NCBI RefSeq assembly: GCF_014191605.1
Contig: NZ_JACHWU010000006.1
Span: 1 to 64,000, forward strand
Reading direction: 5' to 3'
Origin: Prauserella isguenensis
GTDB taxonomy: Bacteria; Actinomycetota; Actinomycetes; Mycobacteriales; Pseudonocardiaceae
DNA: 64,000 nt
Shown one piece after another: positions 15,872 to 23,767 of this stretch (its first letter is position 1; every line of letters starts with the position of its first letter). The position numbers were made by a program, and so were the translations under genes. The notes below the pieces were generated by a model, which saw nothing but the letters and a program-made list of their open reading frames with translations, ran no database searches and had not been told where the DNA came from.

Positions 15872-16954
15872 TCAGTACCGCAGTAGCGCACCGACCCCGT
15901 CCGGGAGTTCGGCACCGTCGACCACCAGCACGTCCGCTCCGGCGGCGATCGCCGCGGCGGGCAGCGCCTCGTCAGCGCGGTGCTCGGTCACGTTCTGCTC
16001 GGACAGTCCGTCGTCGCCCGTGGCGACCCGCAGCACGTCCGCGCCCCACAGCACGGAGGCGTCACCCAGCGCGCCGCGGTCCACCAGCAGCGTGGCGACC
16101 CGGCCGTCCCGCAGCGCGGACGTCACCTCGCGCAGTCCGGACGATGCTTCATCGCCCCTGCCGGCGGCGGCGCGATATCGCTGCACGACCGCCTCGCGGT
16201 CCTCGGCCTGCTGCCGCTCGACGAGCTCGGCGATCCACGTGTCGTACTCGTCCATGTCGGGTTCGCCCTCGGCCGGGCCCGCGTTCAGCTCGACCGCGAT
16301 CTCCCGGCACCGCGGCGAGAGCTCCTCGCGCAGCGCCGACCGAGTCTGTGCCTCGCCGCCGATCGCGAGCAGGCGCGCGCTCACCTTCTGCGCGAGCAGG
16401 TCGGCCTCCTCGGCCATGTCGCGGGCGTTGCGCTTCACCGACTCCTCGGCGTACTGCTGGATCCGGCGATGCGACCAGCCGCCACCGCGTGGCTTGTGGA
16501 CGTGGTAGTCCTCACCGCTGACGTCCTCCGTCGCCACCGGTTCACCACTGTGGTCCACGGCCTTCAGCCGCGCCTCGGTGCGGTCGGCGACCACCGCCAC
16601 GTAGGGCACGGGCCTGTCCATCGACGCCAGCAGCGGCAGCAGCTGCGGCACGTCCGACCATGCGGCGACGGTCTGCGGCGGCGACGGCAGCCACTCGTCG
16701 ACCAGCACGTCTCCTGCCGCGGCGATCAACGCCCGGCCCGCGGTGCCGACCGGCGGAGCCGCGTCCTCGACCGCCTGGTTCATCGCGTCCACTGTGGATT
16801 GGTCCGCGCCCTGTTCGGTCAGCTGCTCCCGTACCGAACGCCACTGCAGCCGGACGCGGTCGGACGCGTCCTCGGTGTCGTGCGATGCGTCGAAGTACGC
16901 GCACGCGAACGGGCCCTCCGCGGCCAGTACGTCCTGCAGTTCGTCCCTGCGCAT
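15872..16954 (-). CDS. Rv2629/Balon-like eRF1-family ribosome hibernation factor
   Basis: A 360-aa protein of the bacterial eRF1-like (baeRF/Vms1-related) group that includes M. tuberculosis Rv2629 and the recently described Balon hibernation factors, which bind the ribosomal A site near EF-Tu in dormant cells. Features recalled for the family and seen here: an N-terminal domain ending in YVAVVADRTEARL, the segment HKPRGGGWSHRRIQQYAEES, and a C-terminal NVTEHRADEALPAAAIAAGADVLVV stretch like the eRF1 C-domain. No GGQ hydrolysis motif is present, which fits a non-hydrolytic role. ATG at 16954 follows AGGAGGGACC. It lies 15 bp downstream of the DUF5709 gene and probably forms an operon with it. 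Confidence 0.78.
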   Translation of the reverse strand: MRRDELQDVLAAEGPFACAYFDASHDTEDASDRVRLQWRSVREQLTEQGADQSTVDAMNQAVEDAAPPVGTAGRALIAAAGDVLVDEWLPSPPQTVAAWSDVPQLLPLLASMDRPVPYVAVVADRTEARLKAVDHSGEPVATEDVSGEDYHVHKPRGGGWSHRRIQQYAEESVKRNARDMAEEADLLAQKVSARLLAIGGEAQTRSALREELSPRCREIAVELNAGPAEGEPDMDEYDTWIAELVERQQAEDREAVVQRYRAAAGRGDEASSGLREVTSALRDGRVATLLVDRGALGDASVLWGADVLRVATGDDGLSEQNVTEHRADEALPAAAIAAGADVLVVDGAELPDGVGALLRY

Positions 16955-16969
16955 GGTCCCTCCTGGCGG

Positions 16970-17350
16970 TCACTCGGGCGGGCGCGGTGTGCGGATCGCG
17001 TCCGCCACCGACCCGCCCGCCTTGTCGGCCTCTTCGCTCCGTTCGTCGTCGAGGCCTCGCGGCAGATCCGGTTCCCGCTCGGGCGAGGGCGGCACGGGTG
17101 TGTCGGGCTCCTCCTCGGCGAGTCGCTCCTCGAGCGGCTCACCCTCACGTTCCTCAGCCGGCGTCGTTCCCCAGCGGTCGACGCCCGACCACTGTTCGGG
17201 TGGTTCCATCCCGCCTTCCAGCGGGTCCTGCTGCAACCGGTCCTCGTCGAGGTCCTCGGCGCTGCCCAGGGCGGCGGGATCCTCCTCGACGCTGTCCGGC
17301 GCGCCCGTGTCCTGCGGTGGTGTCACCGCGTCGAACTCCTCCTGCTGCAT
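16970..17350 (-). CDS. DUF5709 domain-containing protein
   Basis: A 126-aa very acidic, Pro-rich protein, largely disordered, with the DUF5709-type core SGVDRWGTTPAEEREGEPLEERLAEEEPD. I recall this actinobacterial family; no function is known to me. ATG at 17350 follows AAAGGAG. It is the promoter-proximal partner of the Balon-like gene, and a candidate sigma-B-type promoter is 44 bp upstream of the start, so a role in stress or stationary phase is plausible but inferred. Confidence 0.75.
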   Translation of the reverse strand: MQQEEFDAVTPPQDTGAPDSVEEDPAALGSAEDLDEDRLQQDPLEGGMEPPEQWSGVDRWGTTPAEEREGEPLEERLAEEEPDTPVPPSPEREPDLPRGLDDERSEEADKAGGSVADAIRTPRPPE

Positions 17351-17393
17351 CAGGCGCTCCTTTCCGGCCGCTGCGAGAGGGCACCCCCAAGCG

Positions 17394-17418
17394 TTGCCCG
17401 ACCGGCGCCCGGGTAAAC
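17394..17418 (-). promoter_or_regulatory. Candidate sigma-B/F-type promoter for DUF5709-Balon unit
   Basis: On the minus strand GTTT (17418-17415), 15 bp, then GGGCAA (17399-17394) resembles the actinobacterial general-stress consensus GTTT-N14-16-GGGTA. It sits 44 bp upstream of the DUF5709 start. The -10 has one deviation (C for T), so this is a candidate only. Confidence 0.45.
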
Positions 17419-17488
17419 GCGTTACGCGGCTCACAGGGCCGCGCCGCCACGGCGTTTTCCCGCTCTCCGGCCCGGGCATCCGTGCGGC

Positions 17489-18055
17489 ATGTCGGACACC
17501 GAACCCCTGCGTGCGGAAGGTCCCGCCGTCACCGTGCACGGACACGGAGGTGACCGGCGGGTACTCGTCCTCGATCCGGCCGGGGCGGGCAAGCACGACG
17601 AACTGCCCGCCACCTGGCGACCGCTGACAGACCGACACGAGATCGTCTGGGTCAGGCTTCCGGCGAGCGACGACGCCGAGTGCGACAGGCTGCTGTCGTC
17701 GGCCGGCCCCGCACGTCCGCACACGGACGTCGTCACCTCCGGGCCCTACGGCGAGTTCGCGATCGACCTGGCGCGGCGGCACACATCCGCGGTGCGCTCG
17801 GTCCTGCTCGTCGACCCCGCGGCGGACCACGTTTCCGACTCCGGCCACGCGAGCGAGGCCGACGACGCGTGGCTGCGCCGCCACGGCTCCGAGATCGACG
17901 AGGCCGAACGGGCAGGTGTCACCGTCGAGGTGATCGCCCACAGCACCGACGACGACCAGGACCGGGTGCCGCCTCCGCTGCCCCTCGGCCACCCGCGCGT
18001 GGTCGAGACGGTGCAACGCGCGCTGGCCGACCTGCCGGAGGTGCGCAGCCCATGA
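17489..18055 (+). CDS. Hypothetical protein, degenerate alpha/beta-hydrolase-like
   Basis: A 188-aa protein I cannot assign firmly. The order of elements, RVLVLDPAGAGKHDEL, then HEIVWVRLPASDD, VVTSGPYGEFAIDLARR and VRSVLLVDPAADH, follows the strand pattern of alpha/beta hydrolases, but the nucleophile elbow reads SGPYGE instead of GxSxG. It may be a non-catalytic or divergent member. ATG at 17489 lacks a strong ribosome site. It is divergent from the DUF5709-Balon unit and ends at a strong bidirectional terminator. Confidence 0.6.
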   Translation: MSDTEPLRAEGPAVTVHGHGGDRRVLVLDPAGAGKHDELPATWRPLTDRHEIVWVRLPASDDAECDRLLSSAGPARPHTDVVTSGPYGEFAIDLARRHTSAVRSVLLVDPAADHVSDSGHASEADDAWLRRHGSEIDEAERAGVTVEVIAHSTDDDQDRVPPPLPLGHPRVVETVQRALADLPEVRSP

Positions 18056-18090
18056 CGACGCCGGACCCCGCAGGCACGTGACCACACGCG

Positions 18091-18125
18091 CGAGCGGCCC
18101 GGCACCCACCCTGCCGGGCCGCTCG
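18091..18125. terminator. Bidirectional hairpin terminator
   Basis: A perfect 14-bp stem pairs 18091-18104 with 18112-18125 around a 7-nt loop. It lies between the convergent hydrolase-like and small helical protein genes. No T-tract, as usual here. Confidence 0.75.
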
Positions 18126-18157
18126 TCGTGACTTGCCGGGGAACCTGCGTCACACCG

Positions 18158-18388
18158 TCAGCCCGACAGGCGCTTCCTGAGCAGTTCCTTGCCCTGCTCG
18201 GCGCCCTTGCGGCTGTCGGCCTGCGCCTTGCGGAACAACTCGGCCAGCTCGTCGTCGCCGTCACGCTCGGCGTCACCGATGTAGGTCTCCAGCCGCAGCG
18301 CGTTGCTCAGGCACGACTCGACGTACCAGATGATGTTGTAGTTCTTGTCCTTCGTGCCGGTCACATGACCGCCTTCGGGCGTCGTCAT
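18158..18388 (-). CDS. Small helical hypothetical protein (76 aa)
   Basis: A 76-aa protein predicted to be mostly alpha-helical: NIIWYVESCLSNALRLETYI, then a helix with DDELAELFRKAQADSRKGAE and a basic end. I have a sense of close relatives in other actinobacteria but know no function. The sequence suggests a two-helix hairpin or small ferritin-like bundle. ATG at 18388 follows AAAGGAGTGGGAG, an excellent ribosome site, so I trust the start over an in-frame ATG at 18586. It ends at the convergent terminator. Confidence 0.75.
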   Translation of the reverse strand: MTTPEGGHVTGTKDKNYNIIWYVESCLSNALRLETYIGDAERDGDDELAELFRKAQADSRKGAEQGKELLRKRLSG

Positions 18389-18795
18389 CTCCCACTCCTT
18401 TCCTGGTCGGGCCGTTCGCGGCCGGCCGCTCGGCTCAGCGGTTCCTCCGGTCGCGAACGGCGTCCCTGATCCGGTCGAACACGGCCACGGCGGTCTGGCG
18501 AGCATCGTCACCGGTGACGATTCGCCGGTTCCCGGATGAGGTCTGGTCGCTGCGACGTCCTCGACCGCTTCCGGTGCGCCGCGCATGCTGACCTCCGGGC
18601 GGCTCGTGGCCCTTCCCTCCCCGGTTTCCCGCCTGCGCCGAAAAGTAACGGACCGATCGCGGTTCGTCTCGGCAAAGTTCGAACAGGACAGCGAAAACCC
18701 CTGTGCTGCACGGCATTACCACTGTGGACGGTTCTCCTGTGGACACGGGGACACTCGCCGGGTTCGGCCGGGTGCCGGCACAACCGCCCCCGTGC
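18389..18795. other. Intergenic region with a possible broken small ORF
   Basis: This 407-bp stretch has no intact gene I can support. On the minus strand, ATG at 18584-18586 follows GGAGGTCAGC, but its frame soon looks non-coding, while the +1-shifted frame ending at 18435 reads TGDDARQTAVAVFDRIRDAV, which looks coding. This could be a frameshifted short gene. Confidence 0.35.
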
Positions 18796-19230
18796 TCACT
18801 GCCCGGGAGACACGACGTCGCGTACGCGGTACCGGGTGATCGCGACGGCGAAGCCCACGAGCGCCGTCGCGAGGTGCAGCACGTTGTCCGCCCACGAGAT
18901 CGGGAGGACGTGGTCCACGTCGACTCTGTCCGTGGCGATGGCCGCGGGCACCCCGTAGGCGACGAGCGCGGTGAATCCCACGGTGAGGAACCAGCCGATC
19001 GCGGTGGCCGACGCACGAGGGTGCAGTGCGGTGAGACACAGCAGGCCGACACCCGCGCGCACCAGGTCGAGCAACAGCCCCGAGCTGAAGACCAGCACTC
19101 TGCCGGGGCCGCTCGCCATACCGGCGACGCCGAGCGCGACGTAACAGGCACCGACGACACAGAGCATCGCCCGCGCCCGGGATCCCGTGTGCGGGCGACT
19201 CCGGTCCCACGTTGCGTTGCTGCCCGACAT
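18796..19230 (-). CDS. DUF4383 family four-helix membrane protein
   Basis: A 144-aa membrane protein with four hydrophobic helices: LCVVGACYVALGVAGMAS, a second from VLVFSSGLLLDLVRAGVG, a third around AIGWFLTVGFTALVAYG and a C-terminal one around LHLATALVGFAVAITRY. The ISWADNVLHLATALVG segment with its invariant-looking N-x-x-H is the DUF4383 hallmark as I recall it. Function unknown; members are often stress-linked in actinobacteria. Start ATG at 19230. It is divergent from a P450 gene 97 bp away. Confidence 0.78.
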   Translation of the reverse strand: MSGSNATWDRSRPHTGSRARAMLCVVGACYVALGVAGMASGPGRVLVFSSGLLLDLVRAGVGLLCLTALHPRASATAIGWFLTVGFTALVAYGVPAAIATDRVDVDHVLPISWADNVLHLATALVGFAVAITRYRVRDVVSPGQ

Positions 19231-19327
19231 GTCCGAGGTGTTCCCGAGGTCACGCAGCCGAAAACAGGCCGCGGCCGTCACCGGCTCGCGTCGATTCGCC
19301 CGCCGCCCCGCCGGGTACCACGGCGAC

Positions 19328-20782
19328 ATGACCGACCGAACGGCGACCGACCGAACGGCGACCGACCGAGCCATGCCCGACCGGGCCGCGGCAGCCCCGG
19401 CCACGACTGCACACGCGATCCCCTCCGCGGCGACCGTCCGCGCCGACGAACCGCACCCGGCCGCCGACACGGCGTCCCTCGGCGAGACGGCGCGGGTCGC
19501 CGCGACGGTGTTGCTGCCGGCCGTGGCGACGGGTCTGATCAGACGACGGCCCGCGGCGATGCAACTGGTCGAACGCTACGAGGTGGACCGGCTCGCCGTC
19601 AGGACGCTGCGCAAGCTCCGGCGCGACCACCGCGGCCGGCCCGTTCAGCTCCGGCTGCCGGGACGATCGGTCACGGTCCTGCTGGACCACGCTGACGTCG
19701 GCCATCTGCTCGCGGAGGCACCGGCCCCGTTCAGCCCGGCGACGTTGGAGAAGCGTGCCGCGCTGAGGCGGTTCCAGCCGCACGGAGTGCTCATCTCGGA
19801 GGGCGGCGAGCGGGCCGAGCGCCGTGACCTGAACGAGGAGGCTCTCCAACCCGGACACGAGGTGCACCACATCGCGGGCGGCTGGCCGGCGACGATCGCC
19901 TCCCACGCGGGCGGACTCCCGACCGTCGTCGGCTGGGAGCAGTTCTCCGACACGTGGTGGCGGCTGGTCAGGGAGATCACTCTCGGCGGCGACACGGTCG
20001 ACGACCGGGAGATCACCGATCTGCTCACCGCGTTGCGACAGCGCGCGAACTGGGCCTACCTCGTTCCGAAACTCCGGCGGCACCGGGAACGGCTCCTCGA
20101 GCTCGTCCGCCAACAGGTTGCGGCGAACCGGCCGGGCAGCCTCGCGTCCGCCCTCGTCGCTGCGGCCGACCACGCCGGGAGCGGAGGCCGATCCCACGGC
20201 TCGCGCCACACCGGCTCCGACGCCGTCGCGAGCCAGCTGCTGCACTGGTTGTTCGCCTTCGATGCCGCCGGAATCGCGACGTTCCGCACGCTGGCGTTGC
20301 TCGCCGCGCATCCGGACATGCTCCGCCGTGCCCGCGAGGAAGCGCGGGACGGAGCGGCCGACGCCCCACGACAGCTGCCGTTCCTGCGCGCCTGCGTACT
20401 CGAATCGCTGCGACTGTGGCCCACGACGCCGGCACTGCTGCGCGAGGCGCGTACCGACACCGCGTGGGCCCGGAACGGCGCGACCCTCCTCGCCTTCGCA
20501 CCGTTGTTCCACAGGGACTCCGCCCGGCTGCCCTACGCCGACCGGTTCGCACCCGACGTCTGGCTGGACGGGCGCGCCGCGGCACAGCCCGCGCTCGTGC
20601 CGTTCAGCGCCGGTCCCGCGGCGTGCCCCGGCAGGGATGTCGTCCTGTTCACCACCGCCACGTTCCTCGCCGTATTCCTCCGGGATCGCGAGCCGCAGTT
20701 GGACGAGACCGGGGGTGCCCGGCTCGACGGCGGCCGGGTCCCCGCGAGCCTGAATCACTTCGCGCTGAGGGTGTCCGGCTGA
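19328..20782 (+). CDS. Cytochrome P450 (atypical, family not assigned)
   Basis: A 484-aa P450 with heme-binding FSAGPAACPG (Cys near residue 432) and the K-helix ExxR as ESLR. The I-helix reads FDAAGIATFRTL: the threonine is kept but the acidic residue before it is replaced by Ala, so proton delivery may differ. The N-terminus starts with a tandem TDRTA pentapeptide repeat and is Ala-rich, with no clear membrane anchor. ATG at 19328 has a weak ribosome site. It stands alone, divergent from DUF4383, and no ferredoxin is nearby. Confidence 0.82.
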   Translation: MTDRTATDRTATDRAMPDRAAAAPATTAHAIPSAATVRADEPHPAADTASLGETARVAATVLLPAVATGLIRRRPAAMQLVERYEVDRLAVRTLRKLRRDHRGRPVQLRLPGRSVTVLLDHADVGHLLAEAPAPFSPATLEKRAALRRFQPHGVLISEGGERAERRDLNEEALQPGHEVHHIAGGWPATIASHAGGLPTVVGWEQFSDTWWRLVREITLGGDTVDDREITDLLTALRQRANWAYLVPKLRRHRERLLELVRQQVAANRPGSLASALVAAADHAGSGGRSHGSRHTGSDAVASQLLHWLFAFDAAGIATFRTLALLAAHPDMLRRAREEARDGAADAPRQLPFLRACVLESLRLWPTTPALLREARTDTAWARNGATLLAFAPLFHRDSARLPYADRFAPDVWLDGRAAAQPALVPFSAGPAACPGRDVVLFTTATFLAVFLRDREPQLDETGGARLDGGRVPASLNHFALRVSG

Positions 20783-20910
20783 GACCGCGCGTCACGCCAA
20801 CTCGTCGAGCAACCGTCCGGTCGGCACGCACGCGCGCGCCGACCGGACTCGGCTTCGTGGCCTCGTCGACGCGGGCGTTCCCTTCGCCTGATGCGGACCA
20901 CCACGCCCGG

Positions 20911-20942
20911 CGGTCCCCGGCCGTGTACTCGGCCGGGGACCG
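20911..20942. terminator. Bidirectional hairpin terminator
   Basis: A perfect 13-bp stem pairs 20911-20923 with 20930-20942 around a 6-nt loop, between the convergent P450 and ABC permease genes. Its arm shares GTCCCCGGCCGTG with the second hairpin at 13388-13422. Confidence 0.75.
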
Positions 20943-20955
20943 CCGTCGCGGGTGG

Positions 20956-22086
20956 TCAGTCCGACGCGGCCGACCACGCGCGGGACAGCTTGACCTTGCC
21001 GCCGGTCTGCAGCACCGAGCCCGCGTAGAGCCGGGTGGCCGCAGCCATGATCAGCACGATCATGACGGCCATCAGGCCGAGCGACACGAACGGCTCCCAC
21101 GTCTGGGCGTCACCGGTGAACAGGCGCACCGGCATCGCGATGGCGGCCGAGAAGGGCACGTACGACAGCACCGCCATGGCCGTCTCGTTGTCGGACAGGA
21201 AGATGACGGCCATGTACGGGCCGAACACCAGCATCATGACCAGGCCCATCGTCGAGCCCAGGTCCTCCTGCCTGCTCACCAACGACCCGGCGACCGCCCA
21301 CATCGACGACAGCAGCAGGAACGCGAGAATCAGGAACGGCACGTACCAGCCGAGCGCGGGCAGGATGACCTGCAACAGTCCCTCGTTGTCACCCGCCTGC
21401 AACGCGATCGGTGCCGCGACGGCCAGCACGACCACCTGGCCGATGGTGAGCAGCGTGTGGCCCGCGATCTTGCCCGCCAGCAGCGACTTCACCGGCAGGG
21501 TCGACACCAGGATCTCTACGACCCGGGTCTGCTTCTCGGTGACCGCGCTCTGCGCGATCGCCGTACCTCCCATGGCGAAGATCATGAACACGAGCGCGAA
21601 CACCATGATGACGAGTTGCTTCTCGCCCTCGCCGACGTCACCCGGGTCCAGCAGGTTCACCGGTGGCGGCGCCCCCAGCGACGCCATGAGGTCGCTCGGC
21701 GGGTTCTCGAGCGCGACGACCTCGACGCCCGTCGGCGACTGTCCCGTCGTGTCCGGTACGACCGCCGCCTCGACCTCTTCGCTGCGAACCAGCTCTTCCG
21801 CCGCGGCGGCGTCGTCGGTGCGCTCGACGTCGAACGGGCCTGCCTCGAGCGTCTGCGCCACCTCGGCGCTCGTCACGGCGACCTTCGTGTCCCCGCCACC
21901 GAACACGTTCGGCAGGATCGACGCGGCGAAGAGCCCGATCACGATCGTCGCGAGCCCGATCCAGAAGCCCTTCATCTGCAGGAACGCCTTGATCTCGCGT
22001 TCCGCGACGAGCCAGGTGGCCTGCATGAACGTCAGGCCGCCTGCGTTGCCGGACTCCACGGAGGTCCGCTCCTCGACGCTGGTCAT
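20956..22086 (-). CDS. ABC-2 type transporter permease (NatB-like)
   Basis: A 376-aa permease with a membrane helix near the N-terminus (FWIGLATIVIGLFAAS), a large extracytoplasmic loop of about 130 residues, then five or so helices (VIMVFALVFMIFAMGG, GHTLLTIGQVVVLAVA and others). EKQTRVVEILVSTLPVKSLLAGKI is the coupling region typical of the NatB/ABC-2 export family. ATG at 22086 overlaps the ATPase stop (TGATG). It completes a two-gene exporter downstream of a two-component system; it may export an antibiotic, ion or lipid, which sequence alone cannot decide. Confidence 0.88.
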   Translation of the reverse strand: MTSVEERTSVESGNAGGLTFMQATWLVAEREIKAFLQMKGFWIGLATIVIGLFAASILPNVFGGGDTKVAVTSAEVAQTLEAGPFDVERTDDAAAAEELVRSEEVEAAVVPDTTGQSPTGVEVVALENPPSDLMASLGAPPPVNLLDPGDVGEGEKQLVIMVFALVFMIFAMGGTAIAQSAVTEKQTRVVEILVSTLPVKSLLAGKIAGHTLLTIGQVVVLAVAAPIALQAGDNEGLLQVILPALGWYVPFLILAFLLLSSMWAVAGSLVSRQEDLGSTMGLVMMLVFGPYMAVIFLSDNETAMAVLSYVPFSAAIAMPVRLFTGDAQTWEPFVSLGLMAVMIVLIMAAATRLYAGSVLQTGGKVKLSRAWSAASD

Positions 22087-22991
22087 CAGATCGCCTCCTT
22101 GAAGATCTCGTTGAGCGACGGCACGACCGGCGTGAACGCACGGACCTCGCCGCGGCGCATGGCCTCCTGCAGGATCCGTTGGTCCAGCGCTTCGCCGCCG
22201 GTGCGGAATCCCTCGGCCGACGCGGGCTCGATCACCGCACGCGGACCGTCCACACTGGTCACCCTGATGCCCGGCACATCGCGCAGCCACCCCGCGTCCG
22301 AGCCGACGACGATCTCGTACCGCGGCGTGCCGTAGCGCTGCTTGAGCTCGTCCCGCTCACCGCTGGCCTTGATGTCACCCCCCGAGATGATCACCAGGTC
22401 GTCGCACAGCTGCTCGACCACGCTGAGCTGATGGCTCGAGAACAGCACGGGAGCGCCGTCGGCCGCACGCCGCCGCAGCACCCGCAGCACGGTGTCGACC
22501 GCGATCGGATCCAGCCCCGAGAACGGCTCGTCGAGGATCAGCAGGTCCGGATCGTGCACCAGCGAGGCGGCGATCTGCGCGCGCTGCTGGTTGCCGAGCG
22601 ACAGCGCTTCGAGCTTGTCGCCCGCCCGTGTGTGCAGGTCGAGTTCCTCGAGCAGCCGCTCGGTGTTCGCCGCCGCCTTGGCCGCCGGCATACCGTGCAG
22701 CCTGCCGAACCACTGGATCTGCTCCGCGACCTTCATCTTCGGGTACAGGCCGCGTTCCTCCGGCATGTAGCCGAACCGCTGCCGCACCGCCTGCGTGACC
22801 GGTTCCCCGTTCCACGTCACCGAGCCCGCGTCCGCTTTGAGGACCCCCAGAATGATCCGCATCGTGGTGGTCTTGCCGGCGCCGTTGGCCCCCAGAAACC
22901 CCGTCATCCGGCCGGGCTTCACGTCGAACGACACCGAGTCGAGGACCCGGTGGTCGCCGAAGCTCCGGCTGACGCCATTCACCTTCAACAT
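22086..22991 (-). CDS. ABC transporter ATP-binding protein (NatA-like)
   Basis: A 301-aa ATPase with Walker A GANGAGKTTT, signature LSLGNQQRAQ, Walker B LLILDEPFSGLDP and the H-loop in LFSSHQLS. The C-terminal extension of about 80 residues is usual in drug and sodium ABC-2 exporters. ATG at 22991 starts MLKVNGVSRSFG. It is followed at once by its permease and preceded by a kinase/regulator pair on the same strand (98 bp gap), so all four genes may be one stress-responsive unit. Confidence 0.92.
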   Translation of the reverse strand: MLKVNGVSRSFGDHRVLDSVSFDVKPGRMTGFLGANGAGKTTTMRIILGVLKADAGSVTWNGEPVTQAVRQRFGYMPEERGLYPKMKVAEQIQWFGRLHGMPAAKAAANTERLLEELDLHTRAGDKLEALSLGNQQRAQIAASLVHDPDLLILDEPFSGLDPIAVDTVLRVLRRRAADGAPVLFSSHQLSVVEQLCDDLVIISGGDIKASGERDELKQRYGTPRYEIVVGSDAGWLRDVPGIRVTSVDGPRAVIEPASAEGFRTGGEALDQRILQEAMRRGEVRAFTPVVPSLNEIFKEAI

Positions 22992-23089
22992 ACGAGCAGG
23001 CTAGGCGCGCGGGGCTCCCGCACGCGTCAGGCCCGCGATGTATCCCCGACGTCACCCTCGCGGATGACCCCGGCGGCCCGGACCGGCGG

Positions 23090-23767
23090 TCACGGTGTGC
23101 CCGGGGCGACGATCCCGTTCTCGTAGGCGAACACCACGGCGTGTGTCCGGTCGCGCAGGTCCAGTTTCGTCAGCACCCGTGACACGTGGGTCTTGACGGT
23201 GGCCTCGCTGACGACGAACCGCTCGGCGATCTCCCCGTTGGAGGCGCCCCTGGCCAGCATGACCAGCACCTCGTACTCGCGTTCGGTCAGGACGTCGGGT
23301 CTGGTCGCGGGCGCAGGCGCGGCGGCCGTACCGCTGAACCGTGCGATCACGCGCCGCGTGACCTCCGGCGACAGCAGCGCGTCCCCGCGGGCGACGATGC
23401 GCACCGACTCGACGAGGTCCTCCGGCGACGCGTTCTTCAGCAGGAACCCGCTCGCCCCCGCCTGCAACGCTTCGAACAGGTAGTCCTCCCGGTCGAACGT
23501 CGTGAGGATGACGACCTTCGTCGGGGCGGCCGAGCCCACCTGCTCACCGAGGATGCGGCGCGTCGCCTCGAGACCGTCGATCTCCGGCATCTGCACGTCC
23601 ATCAGCACGACGTCCGGGCGCAGCTCGCCGATCAGCCGGACCGCCTCGAGCCCGTCACCGGCTTCGCCGACGACCGCCACGTCGGGCTCGGCGCCCAGGA
23701 TGACGCGGAATCCCGCCCGCACCAGATCCTGGTCGTCGACCAGCACGACCCGCAACGACTCGGTCAC
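23090..23767 (-). CDS. NarL/LuxR family response regulator
   Basis: A 225-aa two-component response regulator. The receiver domain has the acidic pocket VVLVDDQD, the phospho-acceptor Asp in VVLMDVQMPEIDG, ILTTFD and the switch Lys in GFLLKNA. The C-terminal LuxR-type helix-turn-helix is LTEREYEVLVMLARGASNGE followed by SEATVKTHVSRVLTKL. GTG at 23767 overlaps the kinase stop (GTGA) and follows GGAGGAGAGCTC. It probably activates the ABC exporter genes directly downstream. Confidence 0.93.
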   Translation of the reverse strand: MTESLRVVLVDDQDLVRAGFRVILGAEPDVAVVGEAGDGLEAVRLIGELRPDVVLMDVQMPEIDGLEATRRILGEQVGSAAPTKVVILTTFDREDYLFEALQAGASGFLLKNASPEDLVESVRIVARGDALLSPEVTRRVIARFSGTAAAPAPATRPDVLTEREYEVLVMLARGASNGEIAERFVVSEATVKTHVSRVLTKLDLRDRTHAVVFAYENGIVAPGTP

